The notes: generated from the letters alone by a model not told the origin. 64,000 nucleotides of DNA from Orrella sp037026685 (GCF_037026685.1 NZ_JBANET010000001.1:1-64000), one strand, 5' to 3'; shown: positions 24,119 through 33,527, counted from the stretch's first letter. Made by a program: numbers and translations.

Positions 24119-25459
24119 CTACTCCGTCGGCAGTTCGTGGCCGGCGCTGGCGTATTCCTCGAGCCGGTTGTACAGCGTCTTGGGGCTGATGCCCAGCACG
24201 GCGGCGGCCTGCTTGCGCACGCCGTTGCAGCGCGCCAGCGTGGCCAGGATGACGTGCCGCTCGGCCTCGGCCAGCGAGGCGCCCACCGGCACCGAGACCT
24301 GGCCGGGGTCGGCGCCGGACAGGCAGGCCTGCGGCTGCAGCACGTCCGCCTGCAGCTGGTCGTTCTCCGCCATGATGAAGGCGCGCCGCACGTAGTTCTT
24401 CAGTTCGCGCACGTTGCCGGGCCAGCCATAGGCGGCGATCGCCTCGCGCGCGGCCGCGCTGAAGGTTTTACGGGTGCCCGCCGCGGCGTTCTCCCGCTCG
24501 AGGAAGTGTTCGGCCAGCAGCAGCACGTCCGGGCCGCGTTCGCGCAGCGGCGGCAGTTCCAGCGGAAAGACGTTCAGGCGGTAGTACAGGTCCTCGCGCA
24601 GGCGGCCTTCCTGCACGGCCTGCTCGGGATTGCGGTTGGTGGCCGCGATCAGGCGAAAGTCGCAGGCGATCTCGCGCGTGGTGCCCACGCGCATGAACTG
24701 GCCGGTCTCGAGCACGCGCAGCAGCTTGACCTGCAGCGCCAGCGGCATCTCCGTGACTTCGTCCAGGAACAGCGTGCCGCCATCGGCGCGCTCGAAGTAG
24801 CCGCGGTGCAGCCGGTCCGCCCCGGTGAAGCTGCCGCGCTCGTGGCCGAACAGCTCGCTTTCGATCAGGTTCGGGGATATCGCGCCGCAGTTGACCGCGA
24901 TCAGCGCCCGGTGGCTGCGCAGGCTGCTGGCGTGGATGGCCTGCGCGGCCAGTTCCTTGCCCGTGCCGCTCTCGCCCACCAGCAGCACGGTGGCCTGCGT
25001 GGGCGCCACGCGGGCGATCTGGGTGTACACCTGCTGCATGCTGGGGCAGGTCCCGCGCATGGCGCCCATGCCGCTGCCGTCGGGCGCGGCGGCCGGCGCG
25101 TGGCGGGAGTTGGCCGAGACGCGGTCCAGGATGTGCTGCAGGCGCTCCATCTCGACGGGTTTGACCAGATAGTCGGAAGCGCCGCGGCGCAGCGCCTCGA
25201 CCGCCGTGTCCATGCTGCCGTAGCCGGTGATCACCACGACTTCGGCGCGCACGCCGGCCATGAAACGGAAGATGTCCAGGCCGCTGGCGCCGGGCAGGCG
25301 CACGTCGGTCAGGACCAGCTGCGGCGGCTGGCGCTCGAGTTCGCGCACGGCGTCCTCGACCGAGGCGGCAAGGGATACCGAATAGCCGCTGTGGCGTCCG
25401 ATCTCGCCCAGCAATTCGCGTATCGCCTGGTCGTCATCGACGATCAGCAGATGAGGCAT
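24119..25459 (-). CDS. Sigma-54-dependent response regulator (NtrC family)
   Basis: The 446-residue product has a receiver domain ('HLLIVDDDQAIRELL', phospho-acceptor Asp in 'LVLTDVRLPG', Lys in 'YLVKPVEM'). A AAA+ sigma-54 interaction domain follows, with Walker A 'GESGTGKEL', GAFTGA variant 'RGSFTGA', Walker B 'GGTLFLDEVTEM' and 'NRNPEQAVQEGRLREDLYYR'. The Fis-type HTH at the end is 'KQAAAVLGISPKTLYNRLEE'. No sensor kinase is adjacent. The ATG follows GGAGAACCA-type sequence. It is divergent from a second, receiver-less activator of the same type. It most resembles EPS- or glycogen-associated NtrC-family regulators, but the signal is unknown. Confidence 0.9.
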   Translation of the reverse strand: MPHLLIVDDDQAIRELLGEIGRHSGYSVSLAASVEDAVRELERQPPQLVLTDVRLPGASGLDIFRFMAGVRAEVVVITGYGSMDTAVEALRRGASDYLVKPVEMERLQHILDRVSANSRHAPAAAPDGSGMGAMRGTCPSMQQVYTQIARVAPTQATVLLVGESGTGKELAAQAIHASSLRSHRALIAVNCGAISPNLIESELFGHERGSFTGADRLHRGYFERADGGTLFLDEVTEMPLALQVKLLRVLETGQFMRVGTTREIACDFRLIAATNRNPEQAVQEGRLREDLYYRLNVFPLELPPLRERGPDVLLLAEHFLERENAAAGTRKTFSAAAREAIAAYGWPGNVRELKNYVRRAFIMAENDQLQADVLQPQACLSGADPGQVSVPVGASLAEAERHVILATLARCNGVRKQAAAVLGISPKTLYNRLEEYASAGHELPTE

Positions 25460-25712
25460 TGGTTCTCCAAGGTGCGCGGGCGGGCGGTCGGGCCCGCGTC
25501 GGCATCGTGCGCGGCCCGCCCGTGGCGGGCCGGCCGCGCAAGTTTCGAGCATAGCCGCTGCACGCGCCGGCCGGGGCGTTTGGCCGTGGCTTGTTCCAAG
25601 ATTTGCCATTACTTACCGGTCCCTAACACTTTGGCCCGCTTGCGGCGCGCTGGCTGCGTGCCGCAAGCCCTATGATTGCCGCTGCCGGCCCCGTCGGGGA
25701 CGGAGGATCGCC

Positions 25713-26705
25713 ATGCAAGAACGAGAGTTTTTCCAGCAAGAAAGCCCTGACCGGGGCCAGCCCTTTGCCGAACTGCTGGCGCGCACCGGCCAGTCCGAGG
25801 CGATGACGCAGCTGCGTTCGCAGATGCGGCGCGCGGCCGCCACCGACGCCACGGTTTTCATCGTCGGCGAGAGCGGCACCGGCAAGGAGGTCGTGGCGCG
25901 CGCCATCCACGCCGCCAGCGGGCGGCGCGACGGGCCTTTCGTGGCGGTCAACTGCGGCGCCATCAACGGCGGCCTGGCCCATGCGCAGCTGTTCGGGCAC
26001 GAGAAAGGCAGCTTCACCGGCGCCCTCTCCCAGCATTGCGGCTATCTGGAGCATGCCAGCGCGGGCACCTTGTTCCTGGACGAGGTCACGGAGATGCCGC
26101 TGGACCTGCAGGTGCAGTTCCTGCGCGTGCTCGAGAGCGGCACCTACGAGCGCGTGGGCGGCTCGGACGTGCTGCGGGCCAATGTCCGGCTGCTGTGCGC
26201 GAGCAACCAGGACCCGGCCGCGGCGGTGGCCAGCGGCCGTTTGCGCGAGGATTTTTTCCATCGGCTGCTGGTGGTGCCCCTGCGCGTGCCGCCGCTGCGC
26301 GAGCGCGCCGAGGACGTGACGGCGCTGGCGCAGTATTTCCTGGATGAAATGAACGCCAGCCACGGCACGGCCAAGCGCTTCTCGCGCCGCATGCTCGAGA
26401 GCCTGGCCATCCACGATTGGCCGGGCAACGTGCGCGAACTGCGCAACGTGGTGCAGCGCGCCTTCATCGTCTCGGACGACGTGCTGGACAGCGACTTCCT
26501 GGACCGCGCCCGGCAGGCGCTGCGCGCCCAATGCGAAGACGGCGTGCTGCACCTGCCCGTGGGCACGCCGCTGGCGCGCATGCAGCGCGAACTGATCCTG
26601 GCCACCCTGGCGCATCACCATGGCGACAAGCGGCGCACGGCCGCCACGCTGGGCATCACGCTCAAGACGCTCTACAACCGGCTGGAGCATTACGGCCGCT
26701 CCTGA
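25713..26705 (+). CDS. Sigma-54-dependent activator lacking a receiver domain
   Basis: The 330-residue product consists of a short N-terminus, a complete sigma-54 AAA+ domain and a Fis-type HTH ('RRTAATLGITLKTLYNRLEH'). The AAA+ domain has Walker A 'VGESGTGKEV', GAFTGA variant 'KGSFTGA', Walker B 'AGTLFLDEVTEM' and arginine fingers near 'SGRLREDFFHR'. Without a sensory domain it should be controlled by abundance or a partner, like PspF or HrpR/S. It is clearly paralogous to the response regulator next door. GGAGGATCGCC precedes the ATG. A near-consensus sigma-54 promoter for the glycogen operon lies 210 bases beyond its stop, making that operon its likely target. Confidence 0.9.
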   Translation: MQEREFFQQESPDRGQPFAELLARTGQSEAMTQLRSQMRRAAATDATVFIVGESGTGKEVVARAIHAASGRRDGPFVAVNCGAINGGLAHAQLFGHEKGSFTGALSQHCGYLEHASAGTLFLDEVTEMPLDLQVQFLRVLESGTYERVGGSDVLRANVRLLCASNQDPAAAVASGRLREDFFHRLLVVPLRVPPLRERAEDVTALAQYFLDEMNASHGTAKRFSRRMLESLAIHDWPGNVRELRNVVQRAFIVSDDVLDSDFLDRARQALRAQCEDGVLHLPVGTPLARMQRELILATLAHHHGDKRRTAATLGITLKTLYNRLEHYGRS

Positions 26706-27011
26706 GGTGGCCGGCGCGCGGCGCTGCGCCCGTCGGCGGCTCCATTTTTTACCGTCACAGGAAAGAATGTCTCGGCTGGCGCCGCCCGCCGGGCGGGCCG
26801 GCGCGCGGCGCCCCACCCGGGCCCGGCGGGCCGGGTTACAGGCGGGCCGCGCCGTTGCGGCCTCGCAGCCGGGTTCTCACGCCCGTCACGCTTCATTACA
26901 TTAATGTCCGCCGGCGGGCACGATGCTTGCTTTGCTTTCTTTTATTGACCGAGGGCCGGCGCGTGCGCCGGGCAGGCGGTGTTAATCCTCTTGATGGAAG
27001 GAAGCGACGAG
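26706..27011. other. Intergenic region upstream of the glycogen operon
   Basis: This 306-base gap separates the receiver-less activator from glgA. It holds a sigma-54-type promoter at 26916-26930 and, 9 bases upstream, a short dyad CATTA-CAT-TAATG (26894-26906). The first 190 bases are very GC-rich with several possible stems but no clear terminator. A TTTTTT run at 26746-26751 follows no convincing stem. No ORF with coding character was found. Confidence 0.6.
26916..26930 (+). promoter_or_regulatory. Sigma-54 (-24/-12) promoter for the glg-tre operon
   Basis: GGGCACG-ATGC-TTGC matches the RpoN consensus TGGCACG-N4-TTGC at every position but the first, and it keeps the essential GG-N10-GC spacing. 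Transcription would begin near 26942, giving a leader of about 70 bases before glgA. The gene immediately upstream encodes a sigma-54 activator, which supports use of this element. Confidence 0.75.
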
Positions 27012-28595
27012 ATGCCGGCGATACGAACTTTGATGGTGGCCGCGGAAGCCTATCCCCTGGCCAAGACGGGCGGACTGGGCGATGCCGTGACGGGCATGGC
27101 GGTGGCGATGGTCGAGGCCGGCATCGACCTGCAACTGCTGCTGCCCGCCTATCGCGGCGTCTCGCGCAAGCTGGCTGGCGTGCGTACGGTGGCGCGGCTG
27201 GCCGATTTGCCAGGCGGCCCGGCGCGCCTGCTGGCGGGCCGCTGCAGGGAAACCGGCCTGTCGGTGCTGCTGCTGGCCAACGACGCGCTGTACGACCGCC
27301 ACGGCCTGTACGTGGACGAGAACGGCCAGGAGTACGCGGATAACGCCGAGCGCTTCGCCGCCCTGTCCCATGCCGCGCTGCGCATCAGCCAGGGCGTGCA
27401 GGCCGTGCCGGTCCCGCACCTGGTGCATGCGCATGACTGGCACGCCGGCCTGGTGCCGCTGCTGCTGCACGCGCATGCAGTGCGGGGCGTCAAGACCGTG
27501 ATGACCCTGCACAACCTGGCTTTCCAGGGCCTGTTCCCGATGGAAAAGGCCGACGCCGTGGGGCTGCCGCAGGCCTATCGGGACGAGTCGGGCGCGCAGG
27601 CCTGGGGCCGCATCAACTACCTGAAGGCCGGCATCGCTTATGCCGACCGCGTGACCACGGTCAGCCGCAACTATGCGCGCGAGATCCTGACCCCGGCCTT
27701 CGGCTGCGGGCTGGACCCGCTGCTGGCCGGACGCGGCGAGCATCTGGTGGCCATTGCCAACGGCATCGACGACCGCACCTGGGATCCGGCCCGCGATCCG
27801 TGCCTGGACGGCATGCACTACAGCGCGCGCGACGTGCGCAACAAGGCGCGCTGCAAGCAGGCCCTGCAAAAGGCCTTCGGCCTGGCGCAGCAGCCGGACA
27901 AGGTGCTGCTGGCCATGGGCAACCGGCTGACCCACCAGAAGATGGCCGACGTGGCGGTGCAGGCCCTGCCGCTGGCGCTGCAGGCCCATCCCGAACTGCA
28001 AGTGGTGGTGATCGGCGAAGGCGAGCGCGGCTACGAGGCCGCGCTGCGCGAGTTGGGCGAGCGCTTTGCCGGGCGCTGCGGTGTGCGCATCGGCTACGAC
28101 GAGGCCGCCGGCCACCGGCTGCATGCCGGCGCGGACATGCTGCTGCATGGCAGCCGCTTCGAGCCCTTCGGCCTGACGCCGCTATATGCGATGCGTTATG
28201 GCACCATTCCCATCGGTTCGCGCGTGGGCGGGATGGCCGACACCATCCACGATCCCGGCGAGCATGCGCCCGACGAGGCCATGCGCGCGGCCACGGGCGT
28301 GCTGTTCGAGGGCGACAGCGTGCAGGCCATGGTCGGGGCGATCGGCCGGGCGGTGCGCCTGCATGCGCGCGCGCCGTTGTGGCGCGCCATGCAGCGCAAC
28401 GGCATGACCGGCGAGTTTGGCTGGACCGCCGCGGTGCAGCCCTATGTTCGGCTGTTTCGCGAGATGGTCGGCCCGCTGGCGGACGAGGCGGTCCGCGTGC
28501 CGGCGCTGCGCCCGGTGGCGCGTCCGGCGCTGGTGAAGGTGCGTGCGATCGGCCGCCCAGACAACCGCGACGTGGGCGTGGCCGCGGCAGCTTGA
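27012..28595 (+). CDS. glgA: Glycogen synthase (ADP-glucose type, GT5)
   Basis: The 527-residue product has the GlgA N-terminal signature 'AYPLAKTGGLGDAV', in which the lysine binds the ADP-glucose phosphate. It also has 'HAHDWHAGLVPLLL', 'TLHNLAFQG' and the C-terminal donor motif 'GSRFEPFGLTPLYAMRYG'. It elongates alpha-1,4-glucan from ADP-glucose in the cytoplasm. The start 'MPAIRTLMVAAEA' follows AAGGA at 9 bases; an ATG six codons earlier is possible. It is first in the eight-gene operon. No glgC is in the window, so ADP-glucose supply must be encoded elsewhere. Confidence 0.94.
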   Translation: MPAIRTLMVAAEAYPLAKTGGLGDAVTGMAVAMVEAGIDLQLLLPAYRGVSRKLAGVRTVARLADLPGGPARLLAGRCRETGLSVLLLANDALYDRHGLYVDENGQEYADNAERFAALSHAALRISQGVQAVPVPHLVHAHDWHAGLVPLLLHAHAVRGVKTVMTLHNLAFQGLFPMEKADAVGLPQAYRDESGAQAWGRINYLKAGIAYADRVTTVSRNYAREILTPAFGCGLDPLLAGRGEHLVAIANGIDDRTWDPARDPCLDGMHYSARDVRNKARCKQALQKAFGLAQQPDKVLLAMGNRLTHQKMADVAVQALPLALQAHPELQVVVIGEGERGYEAALRELGERFAGRCGVRIGYDEAAGHRLHAGADMLLHGSRFEPFGLTPLYAMRYGTIPIGSRVGGMADTIHDPGEHAPDEAMRAATGVLFEGDSVQAMVGAIGRAVRLHARAPLWRAMQRNGMTGEFGWTAAVQPYVRLFREMVGPLADEAVRVPALRPVARPALVKVRAIGRPDNRDVGVAAAA

Positions 28596-28608
28596 GGCGG
28601 CGGGCGTC

Positions 28609-31600
28609 ATGGCAGCATCAAAGCGAACCCGCACCCTGGCGCCGGCCGCCGCCTCCCAGGCCGGCGCGCAGCCTGCGTGCCTGCTGCACGTGCGGCTGGT
28701 CGACCTGGGGCGGCTGGACGGTGAACTGGAACGCTGGCGCGACTTGTGCCGCCATGCCAGCGGCCTGGGCTTGAACGGCATGCTGGTCGAGGCGCTCTGG
28801 CAGCGCGCCGGCGAGCGCGCCCAAGCCGCAGGCCTGGCTGGCGGGGCAGGCCCTGCCCTGCCCGGCGACGCGGCGCCGGCCGATGCCGACGTGTCGGCGG
28901 CGGTGCTGGGCGCGCAGCCCATGGCGCCGATGCTGCAAAGCCTGGCCCGGGCCGCGCGGGAACAAGGACTGGATCTCTACCTGGACGTGGTGCTCGATCG
29001 GGCCGCCGCGCACGCCGTGCCCCGGACCGCCCAGCCGCACTGGCTGCAGCCGCATGCCGACGATCCGGCGCGCGACCCGCGCCTGGCGCACACCCAGGCG
29101 CAGGTGCTGCCGGTGCGTCCCGGGCCGCTGCCCGAGGACTTCCTGCAGGCCTGGCAAGGGCGGCTGGCCGCCTGGCTGCAAGCCGGGGTGCGCGGCTTGT
29201 GTTTCGATGCGCCGCAGCGCTTTGCGGCCTCGGACTGGCGGGCGCTGCTTGCGCCTTTGCGCGCCGGCCACGGCCAGGCGCGTTTCCTGGCCTGGACGCA
29301 CGGCCTGACGCCCGAGGCGGTCGCCGGGCTGGCCGGCGCGGGCCTGGACGCCGTGTTCTCCTCCCTGCCCTGGTGGGACCTGCGCGCCGACTGGCTGGCA
29401 CACGAGGACCACCGGCTGCGCGCCGTGGCGCCGGTGATCGCTCCCATGGCCCTGGCCGGCGGCGAGCAAGCGTCGGACCGCCGGGCGTTGTGGGCCGCGG
29501 CGCTCAGCGGCGATGGCCTGCTGCTGCCCAGCACGCTGCTGCTGCCCCAGCAGGAAATCGCGCAGGCGGTGGAATTCGTCAAGCAGTCGCCGCCGCGCAC
29601 CGGCCTGCGCCTGGCGCCCGGCGCGCAGGGCTGGGCCACCGTGCTGGTGCGCCGCCAGGCGGCCGGCACGGCGATGCAGGAGGCGGCCGATCTGATCCTG
29701 ATCAACCCCGACGCGCATGCGCCGGCGCAAGTCGACCTGCAGGCCCTGGCCGGGCTGCTGCCGCCCGGCGCCCGGACAGTCGTGGACGATGGTGCGGCGC
29801 CGGCCGGCACGGCGCCCGACGCGCCGCTGCCGCCGGGCGGCTACCGGCGCCTGCGCATTGCCGGCCACGAGCCGGTCCGGGCCTCGGCCTATTCTCCCTT
29901 CAAGCGCGCGCCGGCCTTGCGTGTCGCCATCGAGCAGGTGCAGCCGGCCGTGGACGATGGCCAGTTGCCGGCCAAGGCGCTGGCCGGGCGCCCGGTGGCC
30001 GTGCAGGCCGACCTGGTCCTGGACGGGCATGACGAGATGGCCGGCGAGGTGCGCTGGCGCGCGCTGGACGACAAGGGCTGGCAGGCGGTGCCGCTGCGCC
30101 CGCTGGGCAACGACCGCTGGGCCGCCGAATTCACGCCGCTGCGCGTGGGCCGGCATGAGTTCGTGGTGTCGGCCTGGCGCGATGCCTGGAGCACCTTTAC
30201 CCATGAACTGCGCAAGAAGCACGATGCGGGCGTGCCGGTGGGCGTCGAGCTGATGGACGGCGCGGCGCTGTTGCGCCAGGCCGTGGCGCGGGCCGGCGGC
30301 AAGAAGGCGCTGGCCGGGCCGGCGGCCGTGGCCGCGCGCGCCTTGCATGCGCTGGGCGGGATCCCCGAACCGGCCGCGCCTGGCCAGGTGCTGGCCGCCG
30401 GGCAATTGCCCGAGGCCACGCCCGAGCGCGTGGGCGTGCTGCTGCAGCCCGAACTGGCGCAGGCCATGCGCGCCCTGGATGAGCGGCCCTTCCTGGCCAG
30501 CACGCCGCCCTACCCGCTTTGGGTCGATCGCCCCCAGGCCGAATTCGCCAGCTGGTACGAGCTGTTCCCCCGTTCGATGGCCCCCGAGCCGGGCCGGCAC
30601 GGCACTTTCGCCGACGTGCAGCGGCGCTTGCCGGCGCTGCGCGAGATGGGGTTCGACGTGCTGTACTTTCCTCCCATCCACCCTATCGGACAGCGCAACC
30701 GCAAGGGCCGCAACAACAGCCTGAAGGCCGAACCCGGCGATGTGGGCAGCCCCTACGCCATCGGCGCGGCCCAGGGCGGCCACGATGCGGTGCATCCCGA
30801 GCTGGGCACGCTGGAGGACTTCGAGCGCCTGCTGCGTGCCGCGCGCGAGCATGACCTGGAGATCGCGCTGGATTTCGCCATCCAGTGCTCGCCCGACCAC
30901 CCGTGGCTGCGCGAGCATCCGGACTGGTTCTCGCGGCGCGCCGACGGCAGCATCCGCTATGCCGAGAATCCGCCCAAGAAGTACGAGGACATCGTCAATG
31001 TCGAGTTCTACGAGCCGGGCGGCGGGCATGCGCCCAAGCAGGCCTTGTGGGAGGCGCTGCGCGCGGCCGTGCTGTTCTGGGTCGATCGGGGCGTGCGCAT
31101 CTTCCGGGTGGACAACCCGCACACCAAGCCGCTGCCGTTCTGGCAATGGCTGATCGACACGGTGCAGGCCAGGCATCCGGACGTGCTGTTCCTGTCCGAA
31201 GCGTTCACGCGGCCCAAGATGATGTACCGCCTGGCCAAGATCGGCTTTACGCAGTCGTATACCTATTTCACCTGGCGCCACGGCAAGCAGGAATTGACCG
31301 AATACCTGCTGGAGCTTTCGCGCCGGCCGCCGGTGGATTTCTTCCGTCCCAACTTCTTCGTCAATACGCCCGACATCAATCCCTATTTCCTGCAACGCTC
31401 GGGCCGCGGCGGCTTTTTGCTGCGGGCCGCGCTGGCGGCCACGACCTCCGGGCTGTGGGGCCTGTACAGCGGCTTCGAGCTATGCGAGGCGGCGCCGGTG
31501 CCGGGCAAGGAGGAGTACCTGGACTCGGAGAAATACGAGCTGCGCCAGCGCGACTGGAACCAGCCGGGCAATATCAATGCGCAGATCGCCCGGCTGAACC

Positions 31601-31917
31601 TGATCCGCCGCGCCAATCCGGCCTTGCAGACCCATCGCGGCTTCGCGCCGGTGCAGTGCCCCAACGAGCAGGTGCTGGCGTTCAGCAAGGCCACCTCCTG
31701 CGGCAGCAACGTGGTGCTGGTGGCCATCAGCCTGGATCCGCACCAGCCCCAGCATGCCGATCTGGCGGTGCCGCGCTGGCGCGCCGGCCAGGGGCCGCAA
31801 GGGGTGCGCGCCGAGGAGCTGACCGGCGGCCAGGTGCAGCAGTGGTGGGGCGAGCGTCACGGCTGCCTGCTCACGCCCGAGCAGCCTTACCGCATATGGC
31901 GCCTGTCGGCCCTGTGA
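28609..31917 (+). CDS. glgE: GlgE maltosyltransferase with fused N-terminal amylase-like domain
   Basis: The C-terminal roughly 660 residues of this 1102-residue protein are GlgE (GH13_3), which extends alpha-glucan from maltose-1-phosphate. The GlgE N-domain (DUF3416) begins near residue 435. Catalytic residues are Asp835 in 'FRVDNPHTKPLPFWQW', Glu864 in 'FLSEAFTRPK' and Asp922 in 'NTPDINP'. Residues 20-430 form a separate GH13-like region. It contains 'LDLYLDVVLDRAAAHAV' and 'GVRGLCFDAPQRF' but 'FLAWTHG' where the catalytic Glu should be, so this part is probably inactive. It follows glgA by 13 bases. Long GlgE forms occur in other betaproteobacteria, to my knowledge. Confidence 0.92.
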   Translation: MAASKRTRTLAPAAASQAGAQPACLLHVRLVDLGRLDGELERWRDLCRHASGLGLNGMLVEALWQRAGERAQAAGLAGGAGPALPGDAAPADADVSAAVLGAQPMAPMLQSLARAAREQGLDLYLDVVLDRAAAHAVPRTAQPHWLQPHADDPARDPRLAHTQAQVLPVRPGPLPEDFLQAWQGRLAAWLQAGVRGLCFDAPQRFAASDWRALLAPLRAGHGQARFLAWTHGLTPEAVAGLAGAGLDAVFSSLPWWDLRADWLAHEDHRLRAVAPVIAPMALAGGEQASDRRALWAAALSGDGLLLPSTLLLPQQEIAQAVEFVKQSPPRTGLRLAPGAQGWATVLVRRQAAGTAMQEAADLILINPDAHAPAQVDLQALAGLLPPGARTVVDDGAAPAGTAPDAPLPPGGYRRLRIAGHEPVRASAYSPFKRAPALRVAIEQVQPAVDDGQLPAKALAGRPVAVQADLVLDGHDEMAGEVRWRALDDKGWQAVPLRPLGNDRWAAEFTPLRVGRHEFVVSAWRDAWSTFTHELRKKHDAGVPVGVELMDGAALLRQAVARAGGKKALAGPAAVAARALHALGGIPEPAAPGQVLAAGQLPEATPERVGVLLQPELAQAMRALDERPFLASTPPYPLWVDRPQAEFASWYELFPRSMAPEPGRHGTFADVQRRLPALREMGFDVLYFPPIHPIGQRNRKGRNNSLKAEPGDVGSPYAIGAAQGGHDAVHPELGTLEDFERLLRAAREHDLEIALDFAIQCSPDHPWLREHPDWFSRRADGSIRYAENPPKKYEDIVNVEFYEPGGGHAPKQALWEALRAAVLFWVDRGVRIFRVDNPHTKPLPFWQWLIDTVQARHPDVLFLSEAFTRPKMMYRLAKIGFTQSYTYFTWRHGKQELTEYLLELSRRPPVDFFRPNFFVNTPDINPYFLQRSGRGGFLLRAALAATTSGLWGLYSGFELCEAAPVPGKEEYLDSEKYELRQRDWNQPGNINAQIARLNLIRRANPALQTHRGFAPVQCPNEQVLAFSKATSCGSNVVLVAISLDPHQPQHADLAVPRWRAGQGPQGVRAEELTGGQVQQWWGERHGCLLTPEQPYRIWRLSAL

Positions 31918-31958
31918 TGGATGCGTGCGCGCACGGGCAGCCACCGGAGGGGCATTCG

Positions 31959-33527
31959 ATGAAAACGCCGGCCACCGCCACCCACGACTTGACGCTGCAC
32001 CTGCGCGAAGGGCCGCGCGGGGGCGAGCTGGTTTTCACGCCGTCCTCGCAGGCCCTGCTGCGCGACGAGGTGCTGCCCCGCTACCTGGCGCGCCAGCGCT
32101 GGTTTCCCCAGGACGTGCCGGCCCGGCCGGCACGGCTGCTGCATGCCGCCGCCCTGCCCGGCGCGCCCGCCGGGCGCGAGTATTACCTGGCCGAGCTGGA
32201 CGCCGCGCACGGCGGGCCGCCGCTGCGCACCTTGCTGGGCCTGGCCGTGTGCTGGGACCGCGAGCCCGCGCAGGCGCTGGCGCGGGTGGCGCTGTCCGGC
32301 GCCGCCGGCTGGCTGGCCGATGCCAGCGCCGAGCCCGGCTTCGTGGCCGCCCTGCTGGCGCTGATGCGCCAGGGCGGGCAGGTCCCGATGGGCCAGGCGG
32401 TGCTGCGCGGCGTGCCCGAGCCGGCGCTGGCCGAGGCGATGCCCGCTGACGCGGCCCAGGCGCTGCGCTGGATCGACGGCGAACAGTCCAATACGTCCGT
32501 GATCGTCGGCCAGGCCGCCGTGTTCAAGCTGATCCGGCGGGTGGCGCACGGGCGCTCGCCCGAGGCCGAGATGACGCGCCATCTGACGCGCCTGGGCTAT
32601 GCGCATGCGCCGGCCCTGCTGGGCGAGCTGCAGCGCGAGGACCGGGACGGCGCCCATACGCTGGCGGTGCTGCATGCCTACGTGCCCAACCGCGGCGATG
32701 CCTGGCGCTGGAGCTTGCAGACGCTGGAGCGCGCCTTGTCCGAAAGCGGCGCCAGCCCGCGCGCCGGCGGCGAGCTGGCGCGCATGGCGGCATTGATGGG
32801 CCGGCGCCTGGGCCAGCTGCATGCGCTGCTGTCGCGGCGCCATGACGATCCGGCTTTTGCGCCCGAGCGGGTGGCCGCCAGCCACGCCGCGCTGCGCGCC
32901 GGCCAGGTCGGGCGCATGCTCGAGCGGGCGCTGGCCGCGCTGCAGGCGCGCAGCCACGAGCTGGACCAGCCCGCGCGCGCCTGTGCGCTGTGGCTGGCCG
33001 CCCATCGCGAGCGGCTGCTGCCTTGCATCGAATCCCTGAGCCAGGCCGAGGTCGGCACCTTGCGCATCCGCGTGCATGGCGACCTGCACCTGGGCCAGGT
33101 GCTGGTGGGCCAGGACGATGTGTATCTCATCGACTTCGAGGGCGAGCCCGTCAGTTCGCTGGCCGAGCGCCGCGCCCGGCATACGCCGTACAAGGACGTG
33201 GCCGGCATGCTGCGCTCGTTCGAGTACGCCGCGGCCACGCTGGCGCGGCGCGCCCCGCGCGCCGAGGTGCTGGCCGAATTCCGCAGCCAGGCCCGGCGGC
33301 GGTTCCTGGCGGCCTATCACGAGGCCGTCGGTGAGCAGCCGGGCATGGGCCCATCCCAACGGCAGGCCTTGCTCCAGCTGGCCGAGCTGGAGAAGGCCGC
33401 CTATGAGGTCGTCTATGAAAGCACCCACCGGCCCGATTGGCTGCCCATCCCCCTGGAAGGCCTGGCCGAGATCGCGCGGGCGATGCTGGTGTCGGCGGCC
33501 ATCGACGACGAGGAGCACGGTTCATGA
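31959..33527 (+). CDS. mak: Maltokinase (Mak/Pep2-like), stand-alone
   Basis: The 522-residue product has the maltokinase aminoglycoside-phosphotransferase-like fold. An N-terminal cap includes 'YLARQRWFP'. The kinase lobe has 'EQSNTSVIV' and 'AVFKLIRRV' (ATP lysine), the catalytic loop is 'RVHGDLHLGQVLV' near residue 373, and the metal site is in 'YLIDFEGEP' followed by 'YKDVAGMLRSFEYAA'. It makes maltose-1-phosphate, the GlgE substrate. In many proteobacteria this domain is fused behind TreS; here it is free and no TreS is present. GGAGG precedes the ATG. The stop overlaps the glgB start by ATGA. Confidence 0.88.
   Translation: MKTPATATHDLTLHLREGPRGGELVFTPSSQALLRDEVLPRYLARQRWFPQDVPARPARLLHAAALPGAPAGREYYLAELDAAHGGPPLRTLLGLAVCWDREPAQALARVALSGAAGWLADASAEPGFVAALLALMRQGGQVPMGQAVLRGVPEPALAEAMPADAAQALRWIDGEQSNTSVIVGQAAVFKLIRRVAHGRSPEAEMTRHLTRLGYAHAPALLGELQREDRDGAHTLAVLHAYVPNRGDAWRWSLQTLERALSESGASPRAGGELARMAALMGRRLGQLHALLSRRHDDPAFAPERVAASHAALRAGQVGRMLERALAALQARSHELDQPARACALWLAAHRERLLPCIESLSQAEVGTLRIRVHGDLHLGQVLVGQDDVYLIDFEGEPVSSLAERRARHTPYKDVAGMLRSFEYAAATLARRAPRAEVLAEFRSQARRRFLAAYHEAVGEQPGMGPSQRQALLQLAELEKAAYEVVYESTHRPDWLPIPLEGLAEIARAMLVSAAIDDEEHGS

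Noticed and set aside
25632..25646. A sigma-54 promoter upstream of the receiver-less activator gene
   Set aside because: TGGCCCG-CTTG-CGGC keeps the GG-GC spacing but has three mismatches at conserved positions, too weak to annotate.
28609..29900. The N-terminal domain of the GlgE protein as the missing TreS
   Set aside because: It lacks the catalytic acid and the TreS sequence blocks, and the maltokinase normally fused to TreS is a separate downstream gene.
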